Below, one piece after another: positions 8,302 to 16,787 of a stretch of 64,000 bases of DNA. Origin of the DNA: Aliivibrio_A kagoshimensis (GTDB taxonomy: Bacteria; Pseudomonadota; Gammaproteobacteria; Enterobacterales; Vibrionaceae); NCBI RefSeq assembly GCF_050337105.1, contig NZ_JAKJSQ010000018.1, positions 1 to 64,000 of the forward strand, read 5' to 3'. Numbering within the stretch: the first letter of the stretch is position 1; each line of letters opens with the position of its first letter. The translations under genes were made by a program, and so were the position numbers. A model generated the notes under the pieces. That model was not told the DNA's origin, did no database searches, and was given only the letters and a program-made list of their open reading frames with translations.

Positions 8302-9219
8302 ATGACAAGAGATCACCTCAAGCAGTTAGCGAATATGGATTTAAGAACCATGAGGATTTTTTGCAAAGTCGTCGAGGTTTCAGGGTTTACTCACGCCGCG
8401 AGTGAACTGAACATTAGTCGTTCTGCCGTCAGTATCGCGATTTCAGATTTGGAAATACGGACTGGATTGCACCTTTGTAATCGAGGACGCGGAGGCTTCT
8501 CTTTGACCTGTGAAGGTGAGCAATTTTATCTGCATGTTCAAGCGCTTCAGACTTCCATTGCTACTTTTTGCAATGAGGTAAACCAGATACATAATAAAAC
8601 GGCAGGTGAGATCTACCTCGGAATTACAGACAGCTTTATCAATCATAAAAAGATGGTGATTACCGATATGATTTCACAGATGCGCGATAAGTTTCCCGAT
8701 GTAGCAGTGCACTTACAAATGATGCCATCCAAAAAGGTGGAAATGGACTTAAGAAATAACCTAATCAACGTCGGCATCATTCAAGTTGAAAAAAAAATGG
8801 ACGCTTTTGACTACTACCCTCTCTACTCTGAAATAGAAAATCTCTACTGTGGTGCTGGCCACTCACTCTTTCACGACACACAGCCCCACTGTAGACTTGA
8901 CGTTATCGCTGAATATCCGACGATTCAGTCCAGTTCCACCATCAATATTGACTGGTCCCAATTTAATGTATGTGCCGAGTCACCAGACCGTGAAGGCACT
9001 GCATTTCTCATTTTAAGTGGCAGTTACCTTGGTTTTTTACCCGACTTCTACGCCGAACAATGGGTAGCGACGGGCCGAATGAAACAGGTAGGCATCACAG
9101 AGATCCAAAATGAGATCACCTATGAGATGATAGTTAATAAATCCAATTCAAAAAACGTAATACTCGACCATTGGTTAGCACTCTATAATGAGATGATCGC
9201 GCCAGTTCGCTGTTGTTGA
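8302..9219 (+). CDS. LysR-type transcriptional regulator
   Basis: The N-terminal winged helix-turn-helix is clear (MRIFCKVVEVSGFTHAASEL, then NISRSAVSIAISDLEIRTGL). An effector-binding domain follows, with GEIYLGITDSFINHKKMVITDMI and a late GTAFLILSGSYLGFLPDFYAEQW block. With ATG 8302 the protein is 305 residues, normal for the family; the longer frame from 8155 would run into the divergent aminotransferase start and lacks support. It is divergent from the aminotransferase operon and nearly contiguous with the alcohol dehydrogenase gene downstream, so it probably controls one or both in response to the amino acid or its semialdehyde. Confidence 0.9.
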   Translation: MTRDHLKQLANMDLRTMRIFCKVVEVSGFTHAASELNISRSAVSIAISDLEIRTGLHLCNRGRGGFSLTCEGEQFYLHVQALQTSIATFCNEVNQIHNKTAGEIYLGITDSFINHKKMVITDMISQMRDKFPDVAVHLQMMPSKKVEMDLRNNLINVGIIQVEKKMDAFDYYPLYSEIENLYCGAGHSLFHDTQPHCRLDVIAEYPTIQSSSTINIDWSQFNVCAESPDREGTAFLILSGSYLGFLPDFYAEQWVATGRMKQVGITEIQNEITYEMIVNKSNSKNVILDHWLALYNEMIAPVRCC

Positions 9220-9242
9220 ATAATTCGATAAAAAGGAATGTG

Positions 9243-10436
9243 ATGTTACATCAATCAGTGATCAAGATACGTGGTCAAGCCAACAAGCTAGTACCGATCC
9301 CAATGCCTAAACTCATCGAAGGTGAAGGCTCAATTGTGCAAGCTGCTCAAGCATTATTAGAAATGGGGGGTAACAAACCGTTAATTGTGACTGATGCGAT
9401 CTTGGTAAAACTCGGTATTACTAAGTTTTTAACTGATGCACTGGATGCTGAACAGGTTCAGTATGTTCTATTTGATAAGGTAACGCCCGACCCAACGTTA
9501 CAATTGGTTACTACTGGAGTGCAGCTATATAACCAGAGCGGATGCGACAGCATTATTGCTTTAGGTGGCGGTTCATCAATGGATTGTGCCAAAGGCATTG
9601 CTGCTGCAGCGGTTAAGAATGTAGAGGTAAAAAAACTCATTGGTTTACTGCGCGTGCGCAAAGCCTTGCCACCCTTTATTGCTATCCCGACGACAGCAGG
9701 TACCGGTTCTGAAGCAACGGTTGTTGCCGTTATCAGTGACCCAAATAAAAAACTGAAATTTACTATTATTGATCCGAGCTTAGTGCCCGCTATAGCCATT
9801 CTTGACCCGCTATTGATGACAGGTTTACCTGCCAATATTACTGCTGAAACGGGTATTGATGCTCTAACCCATGCTATAGAATCGTACATAGGCGGTTATG
9901 CTACTGAACAAACAAAAGCTTATGGTTATGATGCCGTCAAACGTATTTTTGCCTATCTACCCAAAGCTTACTCAGATGGTGATGACATAGAAGCAAGACG
10001 ACATATGTCCATCGCAAGTTTTAATGCAGGAGTAGCTTTTACCCGCGCCTCGATTGGTTATGTGCACGCTATAGCTCACCAAATGGGTGGTTATTATCAT
10101 ATCCCTCACGGACTGGCGAATGCAGTGATTCTGCCGCATGTGCTGGAATTTTCATTCGACGCGGGTATCTGTCAATATGCGGAATTAGCAATAGCGGCTG
10201 GGCTCTCTACTCCTGATGATACTCAATTGGAAGCGGCGCACAAATTTGTTGCTGGGGTCAAAACACTCAATCAAACATTAAATATTCAAACTGATTTTCC
10301 ACAGCTCAAAGCACAGGACATTCCAACATTGGCAAAACGGGCGGTTAAAGAAGCATACTGTGAATACCCAGTGCCTAAACTGATGAATAGAGCTCAATGT
10401 GAAAGGTTGCTAGAGCAGTTATTGCCTGCGAGTTAA
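9243..10436 (+). CDS. Iron-containing (type III) alcohol dehydrogenase
   Basis: A 397-residue protein of the Fe-ADH family, which interconverts alcohols and aldehydes with NAD(P)H. Visible are the nucleotide-binding GGGSSMDCAKGIAAAA, IPTTAGTGSEATVVAVI, TGIDALTHAIESYIG, and the metal ligands in YVHAIAHQMGGYYHIPHGLANAVI. The ATG at 9243 has AAAGGA 5 nt upstream and gives the family start; TTG codons at 9213 and 9216 are less likely. It lies 23 nt beyond the LysR gene on the same strand, so it may act on a semialdehyde made by the linked aminotransferase (for example malonate semialdehyde to 3-hydroxypropionate). That role is conjecture. Confidence 0.9.
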   Translation: MLHQSVIKIRGQANKLVPIPMPKLIEGEGSIVQAAQALLEMGGNKPLIVTDAILVKLGITKFLTDALDAEQVQYVLFDKVTPDPTLQLVTTGVQLYNQSGCDSIIALGGGSSMDCAKGIAAAAVKNVEVKKLIGLLRVRKALPPFIAIPTTAGTGSEATVVAVISDPNKKLKFTIIDPSLVPAIAILDPLLMTGLPANITAETGIDALTHAIESYIGGYATEQTKAYGYDAVKRIFAYLPKAYSDGDDIEARRHMSIASFNAGVAFTRASIGYVHAIAHQMGGYYHIPHGLANAVILPHVLEFSFDAGICQYAELAIAAGLSTPDDTQLEAAHKFVAGVKTLNQTLNIQTDFPQLKAQDIPTLAKRAVKEAYCEYPVPKLMNRAQCERLLEQLLPAS

Positions 10437-10480
10437 CTGCATAGGGCGCTCTCACTCCCTACTCCTTCGAGTTTGGTCAA

Positions 10481-11257
10481 TCATTCTGCCTTAAAGAGCG
10501 GTTTCACAGCAATCCGTTTTGAAATGTCGCTAAAACGAGGCACGATTATATCCCCGTGTTCTAAAGAGTGACGAACAATAGGCAGTTCGTAAAGTTGGCT
10601 TAAGTGCTTCTCTTCAAGAATAGTATTTGAAAAACCAAATATGCTTTGGGCATGAGCTTTAACTAAAAGAACTTTATCGGACACATGAAGTGCTTGATGA
10701 GGACAGTGGGTAGTAAAGATGACTGACTTACCCGCCTGACTGACATCCGCCATTGTTTGCAATACTTTATCCTGATTGTGATAATCCAGCGCCGATGTTG
10801 GTTCATCAAGAATCAAAATACCAGGATCGGAAACCAATGCTCTGGCAATCAGAATGAGCTGTTTTTGTCCGCCACTTAAATGAGCAAAATTTTCGTTGAT
10901 ATAATCTAACATACCGACCTGATCCAGTGCCTGTTCAGTACGGTGCCTATCTCGCTTTAATGGAGTAGCAAAAAGGCCATTTTGACCACTAGCACCCATA
11001 ATGACCATTTCTCCAACACTGTAATCAAATGGACTCAAGGTACTTTGAGGTACATATGAGAAACGTCCTGAAATATTGACGGTGCCACTGCTCAAAGGTA
11101 GCAGGCCAAGTAAGGCTTTAATCAGGGTAGTTTTTCCTGACCCGTTAGGACCCAGTATTGCCAAAACCTCTCCTTTATCTAGGGAGAAACTGTGCCCATC
11201 AAAAATGGGCTTATCCGCTCCGGGGTATTGAAAAGAGATACCATCGACGTTAATCAT
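10481..11257 (-). CDS. FecE-type ABC transporter ATP-binding protein
   Basis: A 258-residue ATPase with Walker A GPNGSGKTTLIKALLGL, signature LSGGQKQLILIARAL, Walker B ILILDEPTSALD and the switch histidine in VIFTTHCPHQAL. It energises import through the neighbouring FecCD-type permease. It overlaps that gene by 8 nt, and GGAG stands just before its ATG. It is the last gene of a three-gene importer (binding protein, permease, ATPase) for an iron chelate, haem, cobamide or similar. The Fur-like box upstream of the first gene favours iron. Confidence 0.93.
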   Translation of the reverse strand: MINVDGISFQYPGADKPIFDGHSFSLDKGEVLAILGPNGSGKTTLIKALLGLLPLSSGTVNISGRFSYVPQSTLSPFDYSVGEMVIMGASGQNGLFATPLKRDRHRTEQALDQVGMLDYINENFAHLSGGQKQLILIARALVSDPGILILDEPTSALDYHNQDKVLQTMADVSQAGKSVIFTTHCPHQALHVSDKVLLVKAHAQSIFGFSNTILEEKHLSQLYELPIVRHSLEHGDIIVPRFSDISKRIAVKPLFKAE

Positions 11258-12353
11258 TGCTCCATCCTTTCATTTGAGTCCGATACAGTAACCAACCAAA
11301 AATAGGTGCTCCAATTAATGAAGTAAGCACACCAATAGGGATCTCGCCGTAACTTGCCGTGCGCGCCACGGTATCCACTAAAATCATATATATTGCACCT
11401 ATTAACATCGATATTGGTAACAAGCGGACGTGGTTAGCTCCAGTAATCATACGAGCAAAATGAGGAATGATTAAACCTACCCAGCCAACAATTCCGCTGA
11501 CAGACACTGTTGCGGCAATCAACAACGAACAAGACACAAGAACTACCCATCGGCTGATATCAACATTAATACCAATGGAACGGGCTTCTTCTTCGCCAAG
11601 CGAGAGTATATTGATCACATGACGCATTTTGAGAATCAATACTCCAGCCGTCAATACCGGAACTAGCAGATAAAGTACATCAACATAACCAGATTCATTG
11701 AAAGAGCCTAGTAACCAGTAAACTATCGCTGGAAGGCTATCATCAGGATCTGCAGTATATTTAGCAAGAGAAACCAACGAAGAGAAGAAAGCGGAAGTCA
11801 CTATGCCACCAAGAATAAGTGCAAGGACATTTTTTCCACCCCCAGCACTTGCTATCGCCATCGTTATGATTAAAGCGATCAAACCAAATAAAAAAGCAGC
11901 GACCGGAATAAAATAGTCGGGCAACATAAATAGAATAGAAAGCACACCGCCAAATGCAGCACCTGATGACACCCCTATCACCTGCGGCCCCACTAAAGGA
12001 TTGCGAAACATTCCTTGTAAAGCAGCGCCACTGATAGACAGAGCGGCACCACACAAGCCTGCGACAAGAACACGTGGCAAACGAACGAGCTCAACGACGC
12101 GCTCTTCTACAATCTTCCAACTGGCTTCGCCATGATTCGATATATCAAATACATTGGCGGCAAGTATACTGAGTACATTAGTAAATGAAACGTCATAACG
12201 ACCTGTTGAAAGAGCAAATATCATCACTATAAGCAATAGAATAAAAAGACAAGATAGCTGCCAGCTATAAGCCCTTTTCCTCATTGAAGTTAATGACAGA
12301 TCGGCAGAGCCTAGCCATTTACTTCTACTTATATCTCTATTTTTAACTAACAT
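11250..12353 (-). CDS. FecCD-family ABC transporter permease
   Basis: A 367-residue inner-membrane protein with about ten helices. It carries the family motifs RLPRVLVAGLCGAALSISGAALQGMFRNPL and GPQVIGVSSGAAFGG near the first third, the coupling region SLGEEEARSIGINV, and GWVGLIIPHFARMITG near the C-terminus. It works as a homodimer with the ATPase encoded downstream. ATG 12353 has AGGG 7 nt upstream. Family certain, ligand not determinable. Confidence 0.93.
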   Translation of the reverse strand: MLVKNRDISRSKWLGSADLSLTSMRKRAYSWQLSCLFILLLIVMIFALSTGRYDVSFTNVLSILAANVFDISNHGEASWKIVEERVVELVRLPRVLVAGLCGAALSISGAALQGMFRNPLVGPQVIGVSSGAAFGGVLSILFMLPDYFIPVAAFLFGLIALIITMAIASAGGGKNVLALILGGIVTSAFFSSLVSLAKYTADPDDSLPAIVYWLLGSFNESGYVDVLYLLVPVLTAGVLILKMRHVINILSLGEEEARSIGINVDISRWVVLVSCSLLIAATVSVSGIVGWVGLIIPHFARMITGANHVRLLPISMLIGAIYMILVDTVARTASYGEIPIGVLTSLIGAPIFGWLLYRTQMKGWSND

Positions 12354-12369
12354 TATGCCCTACTTATCT

Positions 12370-13452
12370 TTAATGAATTATCTTCACGTAGTCTTTCCCA
12401 TCCTTATTCATCTCCTCTCTTAATATATGCGCCAATTGGGATTCTGAAGGCGTTTTCCCATATAACATAGGATAAGCAGACAAAATAGAATCGCGAATGG
12501 AGCCATCAAGTAAGTCAGGGTGTACTGTCCGTGTGAACCACTCCCAGCCCAAAGGTGACTCCTGATTTGGTGGATCCCATCGATCCCCACCCACAGGCAC
12601 TTTATATACACGTTTGTTTTTTACTGCACTTATCGAAGTTAAAATGGGATTATTATAAATGGTTTCAGGTGTCAGCTTTGCATTGAAACCAAACAACCAA
12701 ATAATGTCTGGGTTAGCTTCAAGCACCATCTCCGGGTCTATATCCACAAATGCGGCATCTACGCTAAGTGCATTCTTTGCGCCAGCTGTATCCATGAAGA
12801 ATTGGAAATGGCTATTGGGTCCCGCCGCCCTTTGAGGAGCTAGCATATATAATACTTTGGGCTTGTTTGCGTCGGAGATCTGTTTCGTTTTGCTGGTAAT
12901 CCATTTATATACGCTCTGATGCCACTTAAGAATTGTTTCCGCTCTCTCTTTCTTATCCATCATTAATGCGATATCAGTAAGCCATGATTTGGCAATGTCT
13001 ATTTTTTGATATTTCATGCCAACCACTGTTAAACCAGCAGCCTCAAGCGCATCTATGGATTTGGTTTTTCGGGCCCATTGCAGAACAACATCCGGGTCTA
13101 GATTGAGCAACTCTTCAATATTTGGCGTCCCTTGTTGGGAAATAATATCTGAAGATACCTTGCTCAATTCAGGGTAAAACTCATCCAGAACGCCTTCAAC
13201 AATCGCATTGTGAGAGTTAGGAGAAGTTCCGACTAACGAGCTACCATCATTGGTGATGGTAACAACCATCGAGCCCGCTGGAGTCGCGATGGCAGCCACT
13301 TTTTGGGGAACCGAAGGTAAAGTAATGTCGCGTCCAGCTTGGTCAGTAAATTTAATGGGATCAGCCCAAGCAACATTGACATTGAAGAGGCAAGAAATAA
13401 ACAGTGCTATCAAGACGATAACGGATTTTTTACGTTCTATCATATGAGTCAT
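12370..13452 (-). CDS. Periplasmic binding protein of iron/cobamide-type ABC importer
   Basis: A helical-backbone (BtuF/FhuD class) binding protein. A signal peptide is visible (KKSVIVLIALFISCLFNVNVAWA), followed by IKFTDQAGRDITLPSVPQKV, the typical opening strand, then NIEELLNLDPDVVLQWA and ANPDIIWLFGFN. It captures the substrate for the two downstream genes. Candidate starts are GTG 13458, ATG 13452 and ATG 13443; I list 13452, and the signal peptide fits any of them. The promoter region carries a Fur-like site. No TonB-dependent receptor lies nearby, so the outer-membrane partner must be elsewhere. Confidence 0.88.
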   Translation of the reverse strand: MTHMIERKKSVIVLIALFISCLFNVNVAWADPIKFTDQAGRDITLPSVPQKVAAIATPAGSMVVTITNDGSSLVGTSPNSHNAIVEGVLDEFYPELSKVSSDIISQQGTPNIEELLNLDPDVVLQWARKTKSIDALEAAGLTVVGMKYQKIDIAKSWLTDIALMMDKKERAETILKWHQSVYKWITSKTKQISDANKPKVLYMLAPQRAAGPNSHFQFFMDTAGAKNALSVDAAFVDIDPEMVLEANPDIIWLFGFNAKLTPETIYNNPILTSISAVKNKRVYKVPVGGDRWDPPNQESPLGWEWFTRTVHPDLLDGSIRDSILSAYPMLYGKTPSESQLAHILREEMNKDGKDYVKIIH

Positions 13453-13487
13453 CACCACAGGAATATATTGAACCGCACCTTAACACT

Positions 13488-13506
13488 AATGATAGTTATT
13501 CTCAAT
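13488..13506. promoter_or_regulatory. Fur-like box
   Basis: AATGATAGTTATTCTCAAT matches the 19-bp AATGATAATNATTATCATT-type Fur consensus at about 15 positions. It lies 36-50 bp upstream of the binding-protein start. It suggests iron-repressed expression of the ABC importer. Confidence 0.7.
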
Positions 13507-13645
13507 TGGTTAATGTAAAGAATCGGGGTATCGCTATCTAGTACTCAAAAATTATTTTCTACTGGAGAATATGTTGGTCTCGACCTATAATGGATGTCAT
13601 CCGTTAAAATAAAAGAGATTCATAGAGAGATAGGTTTAAGTCAAT

Positions 13646-14005
13646 ATGCAAAAAGAAGCGACTAACTTTTTAATAGAGATACAAGATATGGCAACAGATA
13701 TAAACAAATATGTTAATAATGCATTGTATATTCAAGAACAAACATCATCTACTCGCATCAAGGTAGAGGTAATTAAGTCTGAAATTGAATTAATTGAAGC
13801 AGAAATTGATTTTGCTGAGACATTACAAAACATATCAAAAGAAAAACTCAAACTGCTTAATGATTCAAATATTAATAACCAAGCTAGCACTAAAAGTATA
13901 GACACTTTAAATCACGAAAAAATAGCACTCAAACAACAGTTAAAAACGAATCAAACTCTCCTTCAACAACTAACTAAAGCGGCAGAGAAAAAACTAAATT
14001 TATAA
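13646..14005 (+). CDS. Hypothetical coiled-coil protein
   Basis: A 119-residue protein with no signal peptide or membrane segment. Residues about 40-119 are almost all helix formers with heptad spacing (EVIKSEIELIEAEIDFAETL, then LNHEKIALKQQLKTNQTLLQ), predicting a coiled coil. It is AT-rich and stands alone, 140 bp from the Fur box on one side and just before an IS remnant on the other, so it may be an acquired gene. I do not recognise the family. The ATG at 13646 follows an AGG-containing leader and the frame is the only plausible one in this gap. Confidence 0.55.
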   Translation: MQKEATNFLIEIQDMATDINKYVNNALYIQEQTSSTRIKVEVIKSEIELIEAEIDFAETLQNISKEKLKLLNDSNINNQASTKSIDTLNHEKIALKQQLKTNQTLLQQLTKAAEKKLNL

Positions 14006-14022
14006 TGAACAAGTAATAAATG

Positions 14023-14200
14023 TAGTGGTTTAATAAATCCGGACACCATTTTAGGTGGTACAGTTACCACTCAAAGAGAGGTGTTTCATGAACAGAGTTC
14101 GTCGTACATTTGGTCCTGAGTTTAAGCAAGAAGCTGCAAGCTTAGTGCTTGATTAAAATTACACTGTGTTAGAGGCAAGTCGTGCGGTCAATGGGTTATC
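14023..14200 (+). pseudogene. IS3-type transposase OrfA remnant
   Basis: Starting at ATG 14088 the frame reads MNRVRRTFGPEFKQEAASLV, then LD and a TAA stop at 14154, and resumes in the same frame as NYTVLEASRAVNGLSS before losing similarity near 14200. This is the helix-turn-helix start of an IS3-family OrfA (FKxEAASLVLDQNYTVxEA pattern), with CAA changed to TAA. The preceding 14023-14087 stretch (TGTAGTGGTTTAATAAATCC onward, with GGACACC) resembles the left end of such elements. No OrfB or right end is present, so this is a dead fragment marking past insertion at the island border. Confidence 0.75.
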
Positions 14201-14306
14201 TAGTACTAGACCATCTTCATCACTTAATTCAGGATTTAGAATGAAATGATGATTAAACTCTAAATGTTCAACTAGAGATTGTACTTGTAGAATCATACAG
14301 GAGCCT

Positions 14307-15233
14307 TTAATCACTAATATGTAGCATGGCTAACTTATCCTTTTCCAGCAGGCTAAGTTCGCTTTTTAAGTATTCCCCAAGCTCTTTTTGCTTAAACTCT
14401 GTGTGACCTTTGGCGTACATCGTCACATCTAGGTTCAGCGTGTGAATATGCTGAACCATTACAGGACTTAATCCGGCAGGCTCGTGATCCCATAGGGTTC
14501 CTACCTTGTATGCACTTTTCAGAACATAGTCTTTTTTTGACATACAATTGATGAGTTTGAGCTGTGAATGTTTTTCAAAAACCTCCTGCCACTGCTCATC
14601 TTCACTAGACACTGCTCCTGCGAACACATACGCCACAGATACCAGGTTTGAACGAACTAACTCGTTCAGGGTGTGCCTTACTATGCGACCACCCAACGAG
14701 TGCCCCATTAAAATGCAGTTTTCAAACTCAGGCTGCTGTTCTAGATAGCTCGCAAGCCCACTCGCGACGTGGCGTGTTTCATGAAAAGATCTTTTCCAAT
14801 GCCCTGCCACTTTATCAACCACAAACGCACCTACAGTACTCGCTATACCTAAAATGGTACTACGAGCCGCCACCATTGCAGCAAAGCCAAGCTTTCCATT
14901 CCTTGAGGCTGGAATATTTGGTACAGCCCCTTTATCAAAAACCATGTCGGTTAAGTTGCCTGCTTTCCATTCAACACGAATAACTTTATTAGTTGGATAA
15001 AGTTCATCTACCACATCTAACCAATCTTTTGAGCATACGTTGTTTTCAGATAGAAAACCGTTGATGATAAATACAGCTGGAAGCTTGCCTTCACGCACTT
15101 GAACGAGTTCACAAGATGGCTTATCTCGTGGTTCTAGAGCCTCTCCACTTTGCTCAGTTAATGACTCTTTAAGACTTTTAAGCAGCGGGGTGATGTCAAA
15201 GCCAGGCAGTGACGCCTTAAATTTGTTAAACAT
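14307..15233 (-). CDS. Alpha/beta hydrolase (DUF726-like)
   Basis: A 308-residue protein with a lipase-like core: the oxyanion strand LPAVFIINGFLSE, a glycine/alanine-rich hydrophobic stretch (about 115-143, KLGFAAMVAARSTILGIAST) that could touch a membrane, and the nucleophile elbow ILMGHSLGGRIVRHTL with S179. An aspartate in KKDYVL and a histidine in AKGHTEF can complete the triad. It resembles bacterial DUF726-type hydrolases, whose substrates are poorly known. It is the third gene of a tight operon behind an EcsC-family gene and a 31-codon membrane peptide, so a membrane-lipid or stress role is possible but unproven. Confidence 0.75.
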   Translation of the reverse strand: MFNKFKASLPGFDITPLLKSLKESLTEQSGEALEPRDKPSCELVQVREGKLPAVFIINGFLSENNVCSKDWLDVVDELYPTNKVIRVEWKAGNLTDMVFDKGAVPNIPASRNGKLGFAAMVAARSTILGIASTVGAFVVDKVAGHWKRSFHETRHVASGLASYLEQQPEFENCILMGHSLGGRIVRHTLNELVRSNLVSVAYVFAGAVSSEDEQWQEVFEKHSQLKLINCMSKKDYVLKSAYKVGTLWDHEPAGLSPVMVQHIHTLNLDVTMYAKGHTEFKQKELGEYLKSELSLLEKDKLAMLHISD

Positions 15234-15235
15234 GG

Positions 15236-15331
15236 TTATTTACCTTTAATGACTTTGCGCGCTTTAAACACAGTAGAAATGACGCCCACTAGGAACATAA
15301 CGAATACAAATAGAATCAGGAATTTGATCAC
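15236..15331 (-). CDS. 31-residue single-pass membrane microprotein
   Basis: A short frame starting at GTG 15331 encodes MIKFLILFVFVMFLVGVIST followed by VFKARKVIKGK. It has one hydrophobic helix (about residues 3-21) and a basic C-terminus, predicting an inner-membrane peptide with a cytoplasmic tail. AAGG lies just before the start. It sits between the EcsC gene (6-nt gap) and the hydrolase (2-nt gap) on the same strand, which strongly argues that it is translated. The function is unknown; a partner of the hydrolase or EcsC protein is a reasonable guess. Confidence 0.6.
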   Translation of the reverse strand: MIKFLILFVFVMFLVGVISTVFKARKVIKGK

Positions 15332-15337
15332 ACCACC

Positions 15338-16147
15338 TTAACTTGGTAATAAGTGATATTGCTGTCTTACTGACTCCAGTCCATATTGACGCTCAAGCTT
15401 ACGAACAATAAAGTGCCCTTTTGCCATATCTTGGAAATGATCCATAAATATCGTATTGATCGCAGCTCCACCGACAGCACCTATTGCAGGAACAGCTTGA
15501 GCAGCCGCTTTTTGAGTAATCTGAACACCAAAACGTTCCGCTATCAACGTCATGAATCGGACCAGTACTGGTGCCGCCTCTTGAGCTAATCCATGTTTAG
15601 CAATATGTTCGGCAGCTTCAGCAGTAGCTCTTGCCAACATCCCACGTATTGCAAAGTAACCTGACTCAGCACCGTCATCATCATTACTATTTCCACCTAG
15701 TGCAAAAACCTGTAAACAAGCAAGTTTTGTCTCTTCACTACTTATAGATTCACCTTGCTCCCTAGCAACATCACCAATAGAACGTAGCATCAGCGTTGTT
15801 GAAACAGGCAACTCAATCGATAGAGCTGTAATACCGAAGAAACCTCCGGCAGCTCCGCTAGCTGCCGCGCCAATTTTATGCCAAATGTTAGATGACTCTT
15901 CTCCTGGAATATCTTTCATTGTATAAAGCGCTGCATCTGCTGCTTTATCAAGCGCTGTATGCGTCACACTGCCAATTTTTTTATTCCAATCTTCTGGCAG
16001 CTTTTCAATAAGAAGTTCGATTGGTGCTCCGACGAAATCGGTCACTTTTGCGGCAAGGCCTGGGTTTTCCAATAAAGATTTTGCTGCTTTAAGCTCAGAA
16101 AGGTGCTGAGATGAGAGTGTTTGAGTTTCAGAATTAATTTGAGACAT
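15338..16147 (-). CDS. EcsC family protein
   Basis: The 269 residues match EcsC-domain proteins: an N-terminal helical region with LLENPGLAAKVTDFVGAPIE, a membrane-leaning glycine-rich block AAASGAAGGFFGITALSIEL followed by PVSTTLMLRSIGDVAREQGE, then LQVFALGG, and a second hydrophobic segment AVPAIGAVGGAAINTIFMDHF near the C-terminus. EcsC proteins are named after a Bacillus secretion-linked operon and their activity is not defined. It leads a three-gene operon with the microprotein and hydrolase. The upstream gap to 16.4 kb carries only decayed sequence. Confidence 0.85.
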   Translation of the reverse strand: MSQINSETQTLSSQHLSELKAAKSLLENPGLAAKVTDFVGAPIELLIEKLPEDWNKKIGSVTHTALDKAADAALYTMKDIPGEESSNIWHKIGAAASGAAGGFFGITALSIELPVSTTLMLRSIGDVAREQGESISSEETKLACLQVFALGGNSNDDDGAESGYFAIRGMLARATAEAAEHIAKHGLAQEAAPVLVRFMTLIAERFGVQITQKAAAQAVPAIGAVGGAAINTIFMDHFQDMAKGHFIVRKLERQYGLESVRQQYHLLPS

Positions 16148-16389
16148 TGTTAAACCACATCAATACGTTTATCAGTTCCATTGTACAAGTTGATATCCAT
16201 ATTCCATTTTATGAATTGTACAGGATTAATCAGTACTTGTGAAATGGAGTACGGTATAACATATAGATTAACGAATCTTCTCACTAAGTGGTTTTCATAA
16301 GCTTATAAATAAGATCAATGAAAAACTCCCTGTTTTAGTAGATCAGAGAATTTGAAGTGATTGGGGTAGATACGACTAGTTAACCTAAT

Positions 16390-16757
16390 CCTACCCAGCT
16401 GAACTATCAATAAATTGCCTTGGTTTTGGCGTTCGCGCTAATCTCTCAAAGCCTGCTGATTTTTGCTAAATGTGCGTATATTCAATTTAACGCCATTGTC
16501 TTCTGTGATAGGAGCTCTAAATTTGGTTTCTAGGGGCTTTATAACAGGAGAAAAGCATCTTCTAAATTCTCTTTGATAGATTCATGAAGCCCCTCTAAAG
16601 TTCATCCACCAACTTATTGGCATTTGTTTTGATGGATTCAACTCTATGACGCCCTTGTTGCACTTGAGGTTGTGCTTATTTTTGACCATTTAAATAGCTT
16701 GGCGCATCCATTGTATAGAATGCGACACTATTATAAAAGCCATGCATAAGTGCGCCA
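16390..16757 (-). pseudogene. Decayed reading frame, unknown protein
   Basis: Translating the minus strand gives stretches that look like real protein in switching frames, broken by stops. From 16747: MHGFYNSVAFYTMDAPSYLN, then GQK-stop-AQPQVQQGRHRVESIKTNANKL, VDEL-stop. In the next frame: LHESIKENLEDAFLLL. In a third: KPLETKFRAPITEDNGVKLN, IRTFSKNQQALRD-stop, RERQNQGNLLIVQLG. At least two frameshifts and three stops are needed to join them. I do not recognise the family. The rest of the gap (16148-16389) shows no convincing gene beyond the EcsC promoter area. Confidence 0.55.
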
Positions 16758-16787
16758 GCCTACACGTTTTCTGTCCGTCTCTTTCAA

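Noticed and set aside
14190..14296. Minus-strand short frame (from ATG 14296) reading MILQVQSLVEHLEFNHHFIL
   Set aside because: It runs into the antisense of the IS remnant, has no Shine-Dalgarno sequence and matches nothing I know; possibly part of another relic.
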